Of a stretch of DNA of 64,000 nt, positions 44,476 through 53,135 are shown in pieces; within the stretch, counting starts at the first letter, position 1; each line of letters starts with the position of its first letter. Under the pieces are notes generated by a model. The model saw only the letters and a list, made by a program, of their open reading frames with translations. It ran no database searches and was not told the DNA's origin. The position numbers and the translations under genes were made by a program. The stretch is from assembly GCF_017639855.1 (NCBI RefSeq), contig NZ_CP072115.1:1240001-1304000 (forward strand), written 5' to 3'. The DNA comes from Streptococcus sp. zg-86. Lineage in GTDB: Bacteria; Bacillota; Bacilli; Lactobacillales; Streptococcaceae.

Positions 44476-44583
44476 AACTGTTCTCCTTTGTTGTACTTGA
44501 CCTTATTGTACCACAGTTACTAGCATTTTCCGAGGAAAAGCTAAAACGATTTCATTTGTTCGTTTTCGATTTAGACTAGCTTA

Positions 44584-44592
44584 TGATATACT
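44584..44592 (+). promoter_or_regulatory. Extended -10 directly before the DUF1694 gene
   Basis: TGATATACT ends only 6 bp before the ATG at 44599, so transcription should start at or next to the A of the start codon. Confidence 0.5.
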
Positions 44593-44598
44593 AGGTAT

Positions 44599-45045
44599 AT
44601 GAAAGATATAAATGACATCATTATGCAACAAGCTGCTGGAGGGGTGAAACTCAATCCAGATGAACAGCGAACATTTCTATATACTTTTAAAGAGCGTGTG
44701 ATTGGCCTATGCAGCATTGACGAGGCAAATACGCAAGAACTGATCGAACATTTCAAGGAAATATTGCGACAACTGAGTAAGGATTTTTCACCTATTTTTG
44801 TTAAAATTTCTCCCTATATTGATGGTCAAAAGCAAATTCTCTACCTCAAAATGGCGCAGGAATTGGGCTGTGAGGCTACGATTGTCTCTGAAGATTGTTC
44901 AAAACAATATGGGCTGGTCATTCATACAGATCATCCCAGTCAAGTGGACGAACCTGACCTCTATCAGCAGTTTTCTTCCCTTCTCCTAGCTACATCTTCT
45001 ACACCCAAGAAGAAAACCTCCTTCTGGAAAAAATTATTTGGTTGA
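44599..45045 (+). CDS. YueI/DUF1694 family protein
   Basis: A 148-residue soluble protein of the YueI family (DUF1694), common in Firmicutes and of unknown function. The N-terminus KLNPDEQRTFLYTFKERV is the family hallmark; the C-terminus is basic (KKKTSFWKKLFG). No ribosome binding site is found before the ATG and the -10 box lies 6 bp upstream, so the mRNA may be leaderless. The second Met (residue 9) also has no ribosome binding site. It is convergent with serB and shares a terminator. Confidence 0.85.
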   Translation: MKDINDIIMQQAAGGVKLNPDEQRTFLYTFKERVIGLCSIDEANTQELIEHFKEILRQLSKDFSPIFVKISPYIDGQKQILYLKMAQELGCEATIVSEDCSKQYGLVIHTDHPSQVDEPDLYQQFSSLLLATSSTPKKKTSFWKKLFG

Positions 45046-45050
45046 GATAT

Positions 45051-45089
45051 AAAAAATGGACTGGAACATCTGTTCTAATCCGTTTTTTT
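45051..45089. terminator. Bidirectional terminator between the DUF1694 gene and serB
   Basis: AAAAAATGGACTGGAACA and TGTTCTAATCCGTTTTTT form an imperfect stem with A/T tails. It overlaps the last codons of serB. Confidence 0.65.
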
Positions 45090-45734
45090 ATTGTTCATCA
45101 GTCCGTCCATGACATCCAGAACCTTGATCAGATTTTTTTCATTGATTTGATAAGGTGCCTGTTCTCGTACGATTGGTTTGGCGCAAAAGGCAATGCCTAT
45201 TCCCGCTGCTTGAATCATAGGAAGGTCATTGGCACCATCACCAACTGCAACCGTATCAGCTAAACGTAGACCATTTTCTAGGACCCATTTTTCCAAACAA
45301 GCTTTTTTCGTCTCCTTGGTCACTATCTCACCAAGCACCCGACCTGTTAATATCCCATTTTCAGCTTCCAAGCGATTGGCTTTAACGTAATCAATTCCTA
45401 ACTCTTTAGCCAGTACATCAACTGTCTCATGAAAGCCCCCTGATACCACGGCCACCTTGTATCCTCTCTGGTGCAATGTAGCAACTAATTCACGTGCACC
45501 AGGTGTAAAATGAATCCGTTTTAAAATGCGCTCAAACACGCTCACAGGCAAGCCTTTTAAGAGGGCAACACGTTCTGCTAGTGCCTCTCTAAAGTCCAAT
45601 TCTCCCCGCATGGCACGCTCTGTGATAGTAGCGACTTCCTCTCCAACACCAGCTTCCTCACCTAGTAAGTCAATTCCTTCTTCCAGAATCAAGGTGCTGT
45701 CCACATCCATGACTACTAATCCTTTTACTGTCAT
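45075..45734 (-). CDS. serB: Phosphoserine phosphatase SerB
   Basis: A 219-residue HAD-superfamily phosphatase releasing serine from O-phospho-L-serine, the last step of serine synthesis. Motif I is DVDST with nucleophile Asp10 and Asp12; motif II is AVVSGGFHETVD near 94-105; motif III/IV is VGDGANDLPMIQAAGIGIAF near 162-181. It is monocistronic, flanked by terminators. No serA or serC lies in the window. Confidence 0.92.
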   Translation of the reverse strand: MTVKGLVVMDVDSTLILEEGIDLLGEEAGVGEEVATITERAMRGELDFREALAERVALLKGLPVSVFERILKRIHFTPGARELVATLHQRGYKVAVVSGGFHETVDVLAKELGIDYVKANRLEAENGILTGRVLGEIVTKETKKACLEKWVLENGLRLADTVAVGDGANDLPMIQAAGIGIAFCAKPIVREQAPYQINEKNLIKVLDVMDGLMNNKKTD

Positions 45735-45759
45735 GATTCTTCTCCTTTATTTATATAAA

Positions 45760-45784
45760 ACAAAAAGCCCAAGGGCTTTTTGTT
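45760..45784. terminator. Terminator of ezrA
   Basis: AAAAAGCCC-AA-GGGCTTTTTG, a 9-bp stem with T-rich tails in both directions, touching the ezrA stop codon. Confidence 0.85.
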
Positions 45785-47509
45785 TTAGTAACGAATAGTC
45801 TCTCGTGTTTTTTCATAAGAACGTACAAAACGTTCGGTTACTCCTGGTTCAACTGCTTCTAAGGCAAATGAGATTTCCTCAAAAGCTGCTTGATAATCAT
45901 AGTCTTTCTCAAAGATTGACAAGGCTCTGTTAAATGCTTGCTGAATCGAAGAATGATTTGAACGGTAGCGATTTGAATACTGGAGCAACTGCTCTGTAAG
46001 AGCGGCATTTTGAACAATAGTATAAGCTACTTCTTCTAATTCATTCATGTCAAAGGTAGCATTTTCTAACAAACGGTTCACAATTTCAATATTGATACGC
46101 TTATAGTCCAATTCTGCTAGCAAGGCTTCAACATGCCCACTTGTTTTAAAGAACATGGATAGGAAATCCTCTGGAATACCTGGCAAGCTACGTTTTTCCA
46201 TATAGCGTTTCAAGGTATGTAGTTGATTAATATATTGAGTTGCTTTTTTACGCGCAGTTGTCTCTGAGGTTTCTTGTGATTTCAAATAATCTGCTAAGAC
46301 AAGCTGTTCCTCCTCCATTTGCTTGAGAGTAGTAAAGGCATGCTCTAAGCGTTCTTCTAAAATAGAATAAGCAACTTGTGGATTTTCTAGCTCTGCGATA
46401 CTATCATGAACAACAGTTTCCATTGAAGAAAGTTTAGTAGCTAATTTTGAAATACGTGCTTGCTTGCTTTCCACCAAAATGTAAGAATGATTCAACCGTT
46501 CGGCTTCTTCTGTCAAGACACCTGTATTATGAACCACATGTTCCAAGAATTTTGGCAAGTTTTTACTGATTTTAACAGCGCCTTTGTGGGCTTCAATTTC
46601 ACGCGTAAAGACTTGATATAAGTAATCAATTTTTGATTGGATTTCGTCAATTTCTGCCTCTGCCGCATCTAAGTCAAAGGATACGATAAGAGCAGTTGTT
46701 TCACGAATAGCCACTCGAATTTCTTGGAAACGAGTCTCAATATTTCCTTCTGTAAAGAGATAGCCCTCTTCAACCAATTTGCGGTATCCAGCTTCCAAAT
46801 CTTCTAGCTGATCTGGGAAAGATTGATTTACCTTTTCAACCAAGTTTGGAATTCGATCCATGATTTGATTGAGAGCAATCATGTGCTCTTCTGTCTTATC
46901 TAGGATACCTGCTGCTTCAATTGGGTCACCAGATGAGTTTAGCATGACAAATTCTGAAAATTCAACTTCAATATTTTTGAGTTGCTTTTCCAATTCTGGC
47001 AAGGTTTCACCGTATTGCTCAGAATGTTCACGCACAGATGCTTGCAAGCTATCAAAGAGATCAAGGGCATGCTTAACGCGGCCTGTATTTTTTTCCTCTT
47101 GACCTTTTAAATCCTTCAATCCTTTACGAATAGCTGCAATGTCTTCTTCAATTAAATCAATTTGACTTTCAATACTATCAATCGCACTCTTAGCACGGAC
47201 AAATCGGAATGAATTATTAAAGGCTTCTGCTTCAAAAATGTGATTTTCAATATCTGCAAATGAATTTAAGGAAAGATCAACCCATTTTTGGTTCCATTCA
47301 CGAAACGATACCTGACTTTGACCAATCAAATGAAGACTTTTTACAACTTCTACCTCGTCATTTACTGGTAGGTTAAATAAATCTTCTTTCCGTTCTTCTA
47401 ATGCAATCAATAAATTATCATTTCGTTTGCGGGCGATAAGGCAGGCAATATAGACAATAATTAAGATAACAACAATCGCTACGATTAAAATGATTGTTCC
47501 TCTAGACAT
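45785..47509 (-). CDS. ezrA: Septation ring formation regulator EzrA
   Basis: A 574-residue protein with one N-terminal membrane segment (about 5-26) followed by spectrin-like coiled-coil repeats to the end, the EzrA design. It binds FtsZ and links septal ring assembly to cell-wall synthesis. The membrane-proximal segment NDNLLIALEERKEDLFNLPV and the C-terminal QAAFEEISFALEAVEPG are typical. AAGGAG lies 7 nt before the start and an extended -10 TGATATAAT is at about 47554-47562 on the minus strand. Confidence 0.95.
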   Translation of the reverse strand: MSRGTIILIVAIVVILIIVYIACLIARKRNDNLLIALEERKEDLFNLPVNDEVEVVKSLHLIGQSQVSFREWNQKWVDLSLNSFADIENHIFEAEAFNNSFRFVRAKSAIDSIESQIDLIEEDIAAIRKGLKDLKGQEEKNTGRVKHALDLFDSLQASVREHSEQYGETLPELEKQLKNIEVEFSEFVMLNSSGDPIEAAGILDKTEEHMIALNQIMDRIPNLVEKVNQSFPDQLEDLEAGYRKLVEEGYLFTEGNIETRFQEIRVAIRETTALIVSFDLDAAEAEIDEIQSKIDYLYQVFTREIEAHKGAVKISKNLPKFLEHVVHNTGVLTEEAERLNHSYILVESKQARISKLATKLSSMETVVHDSIAELENPQVAYSILEERLEHAFTTLKQMEEEQLVLADYLKSQETSETTARKKATQYINQLHTLKRYMEKRSLPGIPEDFLSMFFKTSGHVEALLAELDYKRINIEIVNRLLENATFDMNELEEVAYTIVQNAALTEQLLQYSNRYRSNHSSIQQAFNRALSIFEKDYDYQAAFEEISFALEAVEPGVTERFVRSYEKTRETIRY

Positions 47510-47597
47510 GTAAATCTCCTTCGATAATAAGTTGTACTGGAAAATATCGCTTTATTATATCATACTTTTTAGTGATATGCACTTGTTTTTTCGAAAA

Positions 47598-49550
47598 TCA
47601 TACATCGAGCGTCGAATAAACTGCGTTCTCTTCGATGAACTCTCGACGTGGTTCTACCTTATCTCCCATGAGCATATCAAAAATTTTATCAGCTTCTGCC
47701 GCATCGTCAACTGATACACGCGCCATTAAGCGATTTTCAGGATTCATGGTTGTTTCCCACAGCTGATGATCATCCATTTCTCCCAGTCCTTTGTAGCGCT
47801 GAATAGTCGGTTTCGAACGCCCTTGACTATAACGTTCTAAGGCTGCTTGCAATTCCTGTTCTTGATTGACACCCGGTTGAATGTATTCTTTGACCTCACT
47901 TCCGACCTTGACACCATAAATCGGTGGTTGGGCAATGTAGACATAGCCCGCTTCGACAATCGGACGCATGTAACGGTAAAAGAGGGTCAAGAGAAGGGTA
48001 CGAATGTGGGCACCGTCAACATCGGCATCTGTCATAATGACGAGTTTTTGATAGCGTGCCTTGGTCACATCAAAGTCTGCTCCAAATCCAGTTCCCATAG
48101 CGGTAAACAGACTCCGAATCTCTTCATTCGCTAAGATTTTATCCATGCTTGCTTTTTCAACATTGAGGATTTTCCCACGAATCGGCAAGATTGCTTGGAA
48201 TTCACGATTACGTCCTGATTTTGCTGAACCACCCGCTGAATCTCCCTCTACGATAAAGAGTTCTGTCTGCGCTGGATCATTTGATGAACAATCCGCCAAT
48301 TTTCCAGGGAGATTTGAAATTTCTAAACCTGATTTTTTCCGAGTGACTTCGCGCGCACGTTTAGCAGCAATCCGAGCCTTACTTGCTAGAATTCCTTTTT
48401 CAACAATGCGCCGTGCTACCTGAGGATTTTCCAGTAAAAATTCTGAGAAGGCTTCTGAGAAAAGACGATTGGTAATTTTCACTACTTCGCTATTTCCGAG
48501 TTTTGTCTTGGTTTGTCCTTCAAATTGTGGGCCAGGGTGCTTGACGGAAATAACAGCTGTCAATCCTTCCCGAACATCTTCACCCGTTAAGTTGTCCTCA
48601 TTTTCCTTGAGAATTTTATTTTTCTTGGCATAGTCATTAATCACACGGGTCAAGGCTGTACGGAATCCTTGCTCATGCGTTCCCCCCTCATGGGTGTGGA
48701 TGTTATTGGCAAAGCTGACGACATTTTCATGATAGCTAGTCGTGTATTGCATGGCCACTTCAACAGTAATGCTATCCATTTCTCCGTCTGTATAAATAGG
48801 AGTGTCAAAGATGACATCTTTATTTTCATTGAGGTATTCAACATAAGAAGCAATCCCGCCTTCATAGTGGTATTCCTTACTTTGTTCTAATCCTTCTCGC
48901 TTATCAATGATGGACAAATGCAAACCACGATTGAGAAAGGCCAATTCTTGAACACGCTTATTGAGTTTAGCAAAGTCAAATTCTGTCGTTTCAGTAAAAA
49001 TTTCAGGGTCTGGTGTGAAATGAACAGTTGTTCCTGATTTGTCTGTTTCACCAATCACTTCTAGGTCTGCTACGACTTCCCCACGACGATATTCTTGGTA
49101 GTAAACTTGACCATTTTTATACACCCGAACATCTAACTGGGTAGACAGGGCGTTTACAACAGACGAACCTACGCCATGCAAGCCTCCTGACACCTTATAA
49201 CCACCACCGCCGAATTTTCCTCCAGCGTGAAGCACTGTGAAGACGGTTTCAACCGCTGGACGTCCAGTTTTTTCTTGAATATCAACTGGAATACCACGCC
49301 CATTATCAACAACCGTAATCGAATTATCTTTTTCAATATAGAGTTCAATATGGGTCGCAAAGCCAGCTAACGCCTCATCAATGGAGTTATCGACAATTTC
49401 CCAGACCAAATGGTGCAAACCCTCTTTCGAGGTTGAACCGATATACATTCCTGGGCGCAAGCGAACCGCTTCTAGACCTTCCAAAACCTGAATCTGACTG
49501 GCATCATATTCCTGTGCTTTTTCCTGTAAATTTTTTGTTTCTTCTGTCAT
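47598..49550 (-). CDS. gyrB: DNA gyrase subunit B
   Basis: A 650-residue type II topoisomerase ATPase subunit. The GHKL ATPase has EIVDNSIDEAL, NGRGIPVD and GGLHGVGSSVVNAL; the TOPRIM domain has FIVEGDSAGGSAK and VIMTDADVDGAHIRTLL; the GyrB-specific C-terminus ends QRYKGLGEMDDHQLWETTM and FIEENAVYSTLDV. The gyrase-type motif QRYKGLGEM-DDHQLWETT supports GyrB over ParE. It precedes ezrA in the same direction with a 88-bp gap. TGATATAAT (49666-49674, minus strand) is a likely extended -10. Confidence 0.97.
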   Translation of the reverse strand: MTEETKNLQEKAQEYDASQIQVLEGLEAVRLRPGMYIGSTSKEGLHHLVWEIVDNSIDEALAGFATHIELYIEKDNSITVVDNGRGIPVDIQEKTGRPAVETVFTVLHAGGKFGGGGYKVSGGLHGVGSSVVNALSTQLDVRVYKNGQVYYQEYRRGEVVADLEVIGETDKSGTTVHFTPDPEIFTETTEFDFAKLNKRVQELAFLNRGLHLSIIDKREGLEQSKEYHYEGGIASYVEYLNENKDVIFDTPIYTDGEMDSITVEVAMQYTTSYHENVVSFANNIHTHEGGTHEQGFRTALTRVINDYAKKNKILKENEDNLTGEDVREGLTAVISVKHPGPQFEGQTKTKLGNSEVVKITNRLFSEAFSEFLLENPQVARRIVEKGILASKARIAAKRAREVTRKKSGLEISNLPGKLADCSSNDPAQTELFIVEGDSAGGSAKSGRNREFQAILPIRGKILNVEKASMDKILANEEIRSLFTAMGTGFGADFDVTKARYQKLVIMTDADVDGAHIRTLLLTLFYRYMRPIVEAGYVYIAQPPIYGVKVGSEVKEYIQPGVNQEQELQAALERYSQGRSKPTIQRYKGLGEMDDHQLWETTMNPENRLMARVSVDDAAEADKIFDMLMGDKVEPRREFIEENAVYSTLDV

Positions 49551-49696
49551 TCTTTTCCCTTTTATCTTAGAGGTAAAACAGTCTCTAACAAGTGGCTGAT
49601 AGGGGCCACAAAAACTATTTTACACACTATTATTCGCAATCAATCTAGCTTAACTAGTACCCTTTATTATATCATATTTTTCCCTATATTCCTACA

Positions 49697-49753
49697 AAAA
49701 AAGGAGTGAGAAGTTATTGTCATTTGACAGATATACATTTTTCTCATTCCTTT
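49697..49753 (-). terminator. Terminator of the rodA-DJ-1 unit
   Basis: On the minus strand AAAGGAATGAGAA pairs with TTCTCACTCCTTT followed by TTTTG; a long loop of about 25 nt separates the arms. Confidence 0.55.
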
Positions 49754-49781
49754 ATTTATTGGCAGTTTAGAATATTTTTAG

Positions 49782-50336
49782 CTAGATCTTCAGTTTCTGC
49801 TGTTCATACACCATTGCCTTTGCTAGACCAGCTCCATCTCCACCGAGTAAATCAACTAATGTGTAGGCAAATGCTAAACTGGTTCCTGCTCCTCGGCTGG
49901 TAATGATGTTTCCATCCACAACAACTGTTTCATTGACATGGTGTCCTGAATCAATATCCGCCTCTTTTCCTGGGTAACAAGTATAGCGACGTCCTTGTAA
50001 CAGACCTGCCCTGTCTAATACAATGGGCGCTGCACAAATAGCTGCTAGGTATTTTCCACTTGCTGCAAGGGCTTGAAGAGCTTGCAGCAACTCACCATGG
50101 TCACGGAGATTAGTAGAGCCTGGTAAACCTCCTGGTAATACGACCAAATCATAGTCTGTTAAATCTCCTGTGAAGATCTTATCAGCCTGTACTGTAATGC
50201 CATGTGAGCCTTCTACCTCTTTACCAGTTAGGCCAATCATGTCACACTCTATTGAAGCACGACGCAAGACATCTACGGGTGTCAAGGCTTCGATTTCCTC
50301 AAAACCATTTGCTAATACAACTGCTACTTTTTTCAT
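49782..50336 (-). CDS. DJ-1/PfpI family protein
   Basis: A 184-residue protein of the DJ-1/ThiJ/PfpI superfamily. The nucleophilic elbow AAICAAPIVL places the reactive Cys at 101, and Glu15 in GFEEIEALTP is the conserved partner. Relatives act as deglycases, glyoxalases or chaperones, and many are mis-annotated as thiazole synthesis enzymes; a redox or aldehyde-stress role is more plausible. It begins 6 bp after the rodA stop. Confidence 0.85.
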   Translation of the reverse strand: MKKVAVVLANGFEEIEALTPVDVLRRASIECDMIGLTGKEVEGSHGITVQADKIFTGDLTDYDLVVLPGGLPGSTNLRDHGELLQALQALAASGKYLAAICAAPIVLDRAGLLQGRRYTCYPGKEADIDSGHHVNETVVVDGNIITSRGAGTSLAFAYTLVDLLGGDGAGLAKAMVYEQQKLKI

Positions 50337-50342
50337 TTGAAC

Positions 50343-51575
50343 CTATCTTTCTACACGTTTTATCGTGATTTTTTTGAATGCACGTGACTTATTGCGCCAT
50401 TGCTCATTGGATAAGGTGTATTGGTAACTCATAGACAACATTAGTCCTACCCCAATCAGATTGGAAATAATGGATGATCCTCCTTGAGAAATAAAGGGCA
50501 GGGGAATTCCCGTTAGGGGTAATACTCCTGTAGCTGCACCAATATTTTCAAAAACATGGAAGAGCAACATCATGATATAGCCTGTCGAAATATAGGTATA
50601 AAAGCGATTGTTAGACTGCAAGGTAATGCGTAACATGCGATAGATAAGTAAGGTATACAAACCAATCACCGTTACACTTCCTACAAAACCAAAATCCTCT
50701 CCGATTACCGTAAAAATCATGTCACTTTCCCGAACTGGAACAAGCAAATTGGTCTTATTAAAGCCTAGCCCTGTCAGACCTCCGCTCCCAATCGCAATCA
50801 AACTCTGTGCCTGCTGATAGGTTGTCGATTTTGCATTTTTAAATGGATCAAGCCAAGCTGCAATACGATTGATTTTATAGGTGTCCATCCCCATATTATG
50901 CAAAAAAGTTGTGCCACCAGGTGCAATAAAGAGAAGTAAAAACCCACCAATCAAAACGAAGGCTGTAAGGGAGGTCGGCAACAATATTTTCCAAGATACA
51001 CCCGACAATAAGACCATACCACTAAAAATAGCTAGAAACACAAGGGAGGTTCCGAGGTCTTTTTGGAAATATAGGAGCATGAGAACAGGGATTGTCCACA
51101 CAATCAGGTAAGCAATCAATTGAAAATCTTTTTTTAGCGATCGCTCACTATGCTTGGTCTGAAAGCTCACGATGCTACGTGCCATCATGACGATATAGGA
51201 AATCTTCATAAATTCTGATGGCTGAAAAAGTGTGACTCCACCAATGGTCACCCAGTTTTTTGCTCCGGTCGAAGCGACCAGTTCTGGACTGTAAAAGACC
51301 AAGGGTAACACCATCAATCCTAGTCCCAATGCATATAAGACTGGTGTAACATACCATAAAAATTTGGTGCTAAAGAACATGACTAGAAAGGAAAAACCGA
51401 TGCCTAGTGCAATCCAAATCAACTGCTGACCAACAATCGTAGCCACATTGGTTGGATAATCTTGACTAACTGCAATATACACTGCTGCAATGCCAATTAG
51501 TAATAAAAAAAATACCGGTAAAATTAGGGCATAATCAACACGACTCTCCAAAGAAGGAGTTTTCTTCATTTTCAT
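50343..51575 (-). CDS. rodA: Rod shape/elongation SEDS glycosyltransferase RodA
   Basis: A 410-residue SEDS-family protein with about ten membrane segments. Key features are FQPSEFMKISYIVMMARSI, GSGGLTGLGFNKTNLLVP, and LIFTVIGEDFGFVGS-like segment ESDMIFTVIGEDFGFVG, with GIPLPFISQGGSSIISNLIG near the end. It polymerises lipid II for peripheral peptidoglycan growth with a class B PBP. TGCTATACT (51606-51614, minus strand) is a likely promoter -10. Confidence 0.93.
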   Translation of the reverse strand: MKMKKTPSLESRVDYALILPVFFLLLIGIAAVYIAVSQDYPTNVATIVGQQLIWIALGIGFSFLVMFFSTKFLWYVTPVLYALGLGLMVLPLVFYSPELVASTGAKNWVTIGGVTLFQPSEFMKISYIVMMARSIVSFQTKHSERSLKKDFQLIAYLIVWTIPVLMLLYFQKDLGTSLVFLAIFSGMVLLSGVSWKILLPTSLTAFVLIGGFLLLFIAPGGTTFLHNMGMDTYKINRIAAWLDPFKNAKSTTYQQAQSLIAIGSGGLTGLGFNKTNLLVPVRESDMIFTVIGEDFGFVGSVTVIGLYTLLIYRMLRITLQSNNRFYTYISTGYIMMLLFHVFENIGAATGVLPLTGIPLPFISQGGSSIISNLIGVGLMLSMSYQYTLSNEQWRNKSRAFKKITIKRVER

Positions 51576-51683
51576 TCCTCATACTTTCCACTAACTCACC
51601 ATTCCAGTATAGCAGAAAAGAGAAAAATTTTGAACTAGAAAGATAAGAAGGATACAATAATTTAAATAGGGAAAATGAAAAAA

Positions 51684-51745
51684 GTCCCGCAGGACCTGAA
51701 CTCACTCTCTTATTTCTCGACTCATGAAAAAACAGTCCAGTGGAC
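51684..51745. repeat. Short hairpins of the dispersed repeat type
   Basis: GTCC-CGCA-GGAC (51684-51695) and GTCC-AGT-GGAC (51735-51745) sit in a gene-free gap with flanking words such as CAAACTCGCTTGCTCG; the second hairpin has the AGT loop seen in the copies at 19454 and 59191. Confidence 0.4.
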
Positions 51746-51817
51746 CCAAACTCGCTTGCTCGTCTAGTTTAGAAAATAAAAAACATGAATTTTTATTAAA
51801 AAATATGGTATAAATCA

Positions 51818-51842
51818 AAAGGCTATTAATAGCCTTTTTTGC
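51818..51842 (-). terminator. Terminator overlapping the fic stop codon
   Basis: AAAAGGCTATTAATAGCCTTTT is a perfect palindrome-like stem; the TAA stop of the fic gene (51826-51828) lies inside the hairpin. Confidence 0.75.
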
Positions 51843-52509
51843 TAAATTGTTTAACTCGGTCACGCTCATAGTCTAACGATAACTTGAGTAATTCGACCAG
51901 TCCTGTAACATCTTGCATTGCTAAAAGTTCCATATACTCCGCCCTACGATCTTTTAAAATGATAACGGGACTTTCTAGGTATTTCATAGCAAGGTACATC
52001 AGTAAAAGCCGTCCAGTTCTTCCGTTACCGTCTGAAAATGGATGGATACGCTCAAATTCAATATGGGTAACTGCTAGTATTTCTAACTTCTCTGTCTCAT
52101 TACTTGCTATATCCAATCTATAAGCAGTGTTATCTGCCCATTGTCTCATAAGTATAGGAGTTTCTTCAGGGCTTGCCGTTTTAAATTCTGCCCCTACAAT
52201 TGCATTCTGTTGCTTCTTGAATTGTCCTCTATCGTGTTGAAGGCGGTCAAGTAAAAGCGCGTGTATATCTTGAATTTGCCCTAAATTAAATGGCTTATTA
52301 TCTTTTAACAAATCTAAAAGGTATGAAAAAGCCTGCTTATGATTTTCAATTTCGTAAAATTCTCTAATACTTTTTCTGTTGGTCGGTAAGGTATTTTCTA
52401 AAATTATGCTAACTGTTTCAGGTAGTGTAATTGTGTTACCCTCAATACCGCTAGAATGATACGCCATTCTAACAAGTATATCATCTAAATAATCTTGATT
52501 ATAGGTCAT
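51826..52509 (-). CDS. fic: Fic family protein (probable AMPylase, class II)
   Basis: A 227-residue Fic-domain protein with the full active-site loop HPFSDGNGRTGR at 155-166 (catalytic His155). An N-terminal helix carries SSGIEG at 19-24, fitting the inhibitory motif (S/T)xxxE(G/N) that blocks ATP binding, so it is a class II Fic with built-in auto-inhibition. It would transfer AMP (or another nucleotide part) to hydroxyl groups of target proteins. No partner antitoxin gene lies next to it. GGAGG precedes the start; extended -10 TGGTATAAT lies at 52530-52538 on the minus strand. Confidence 0.92.
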   Translation of the reverse strand: MTYNQDYLDDILVRMAYHSSGIEGNTITLPETVSIILENTLPTNRKSIREFYEIENHKQAFSYLLDLLKDNKPFNLGQIQDIHALLLDRLQHDRGQFKKQQNAIVGAEFKTASPEETPILMRQWADNTAYRLDIASNETEKLEILAVTHIEFERIHPFSDGNGRTGRLLLMYLAMKYLESPVIILKDRRAEYMELLAMQDVTGLVELLKLSLDYERDRVKQFSKKGY

Positions 52510-52529
52510 TTTGTACCTCCGTTAGCTCT

Positions 52530-52538
52530 ATTATACCA
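52530..52538 (-). promoter_or_regulatory. fic promoter (extended -10)
   Basis: TGGTATAAT on the minus strand, about 20 nt before the start codon. Confidence 0.55.
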
Positions 52539-52720
52539 TAATCACTAGCTATAGTTATTTTATCTCTTTAAATTTTCGTTTCTAGCAAGTTTTTCCCCCT
52601 TTTTATTTTGAGACGTCTCCGATTTTGAAAAAGCCCCCTTCCTCGGTACCTAACTGTGTGAAAAATTACAGACTTACTAGGGGACTATAATTGCTACTTT
52701 TCATGTATCAATTCTTTTAG

Positions 52721-52756
52721 AAAAAGAAAAGCCATTCCCGAAAACGGAAATGGCTT
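52721..52756 (-). terminator. Terminator of rpmE2
   Basis: On the minus strand AAGCCATTTCCG and CGGGAATGGCTT form a stem with a TTTT loop and one mismatch, followed by TTCTTTTTC. Confidence 0.75.
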
Positions 52757-52790
52757 AACATCAACATTCTTAAGCAATAAATGCGGTTGA

Positions 52791-53033
52791 TTATTTGAGA
52801 CCGTATTTTTTGTTGAAACGATCCACACGTCCATCTGCTTGCGTGAACTTTTGACGTCCTGTGTAGAATGGGTGTGAGTCTGATGAAATTTCCACACGAA
52901 TCAATGGGTATGTTTCACCTTCAAATTCGATAGTTTCTTTAGAGTTCTTTGTAGAACCGCTAAGGAACTTGTAACCAGTAGTTGTGTCCATGAAGACAAC
53001 AGTACGATATTCTGGATGGATATCTTTTTTCAT
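52791..53033 (-). CDS. rpmE2: 50S ribosomal protein L31 type B
   Basis: An 80-residue L31 of the zinc-free (C-minus) type: it begins MKKDIHPEYRTVVFMDTTTG and ends GRVDRFNKKYGLK with no CxxC pairs. The start at 53033 is chosen because AAAGGA precedes it by 8 nt and the family starts there; a longer open frame to 53111 has no such support. Type B L31 often replaces the zinc form under zinc limitation, but streptococci commonly have only this form. Confidence 0.93.
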   Translation of the reverse strand: MKKDIHPEYRTVVFMDTTTGYKFLSGSTKNSKETIEFEGETYPLIRVEISSDSHPFYTGRQKFTQADGRVDRFNKKYGLK

Positions 53034-53135
53034 TTTAAAAATTCCTTTCTGCCATGGACTCTTTGTCGAGCCATAGATAATACCAGTATAGTCTATCATA
53101 TTTTCCAACACTTGGCAACTATTTTTTTCTATTTT

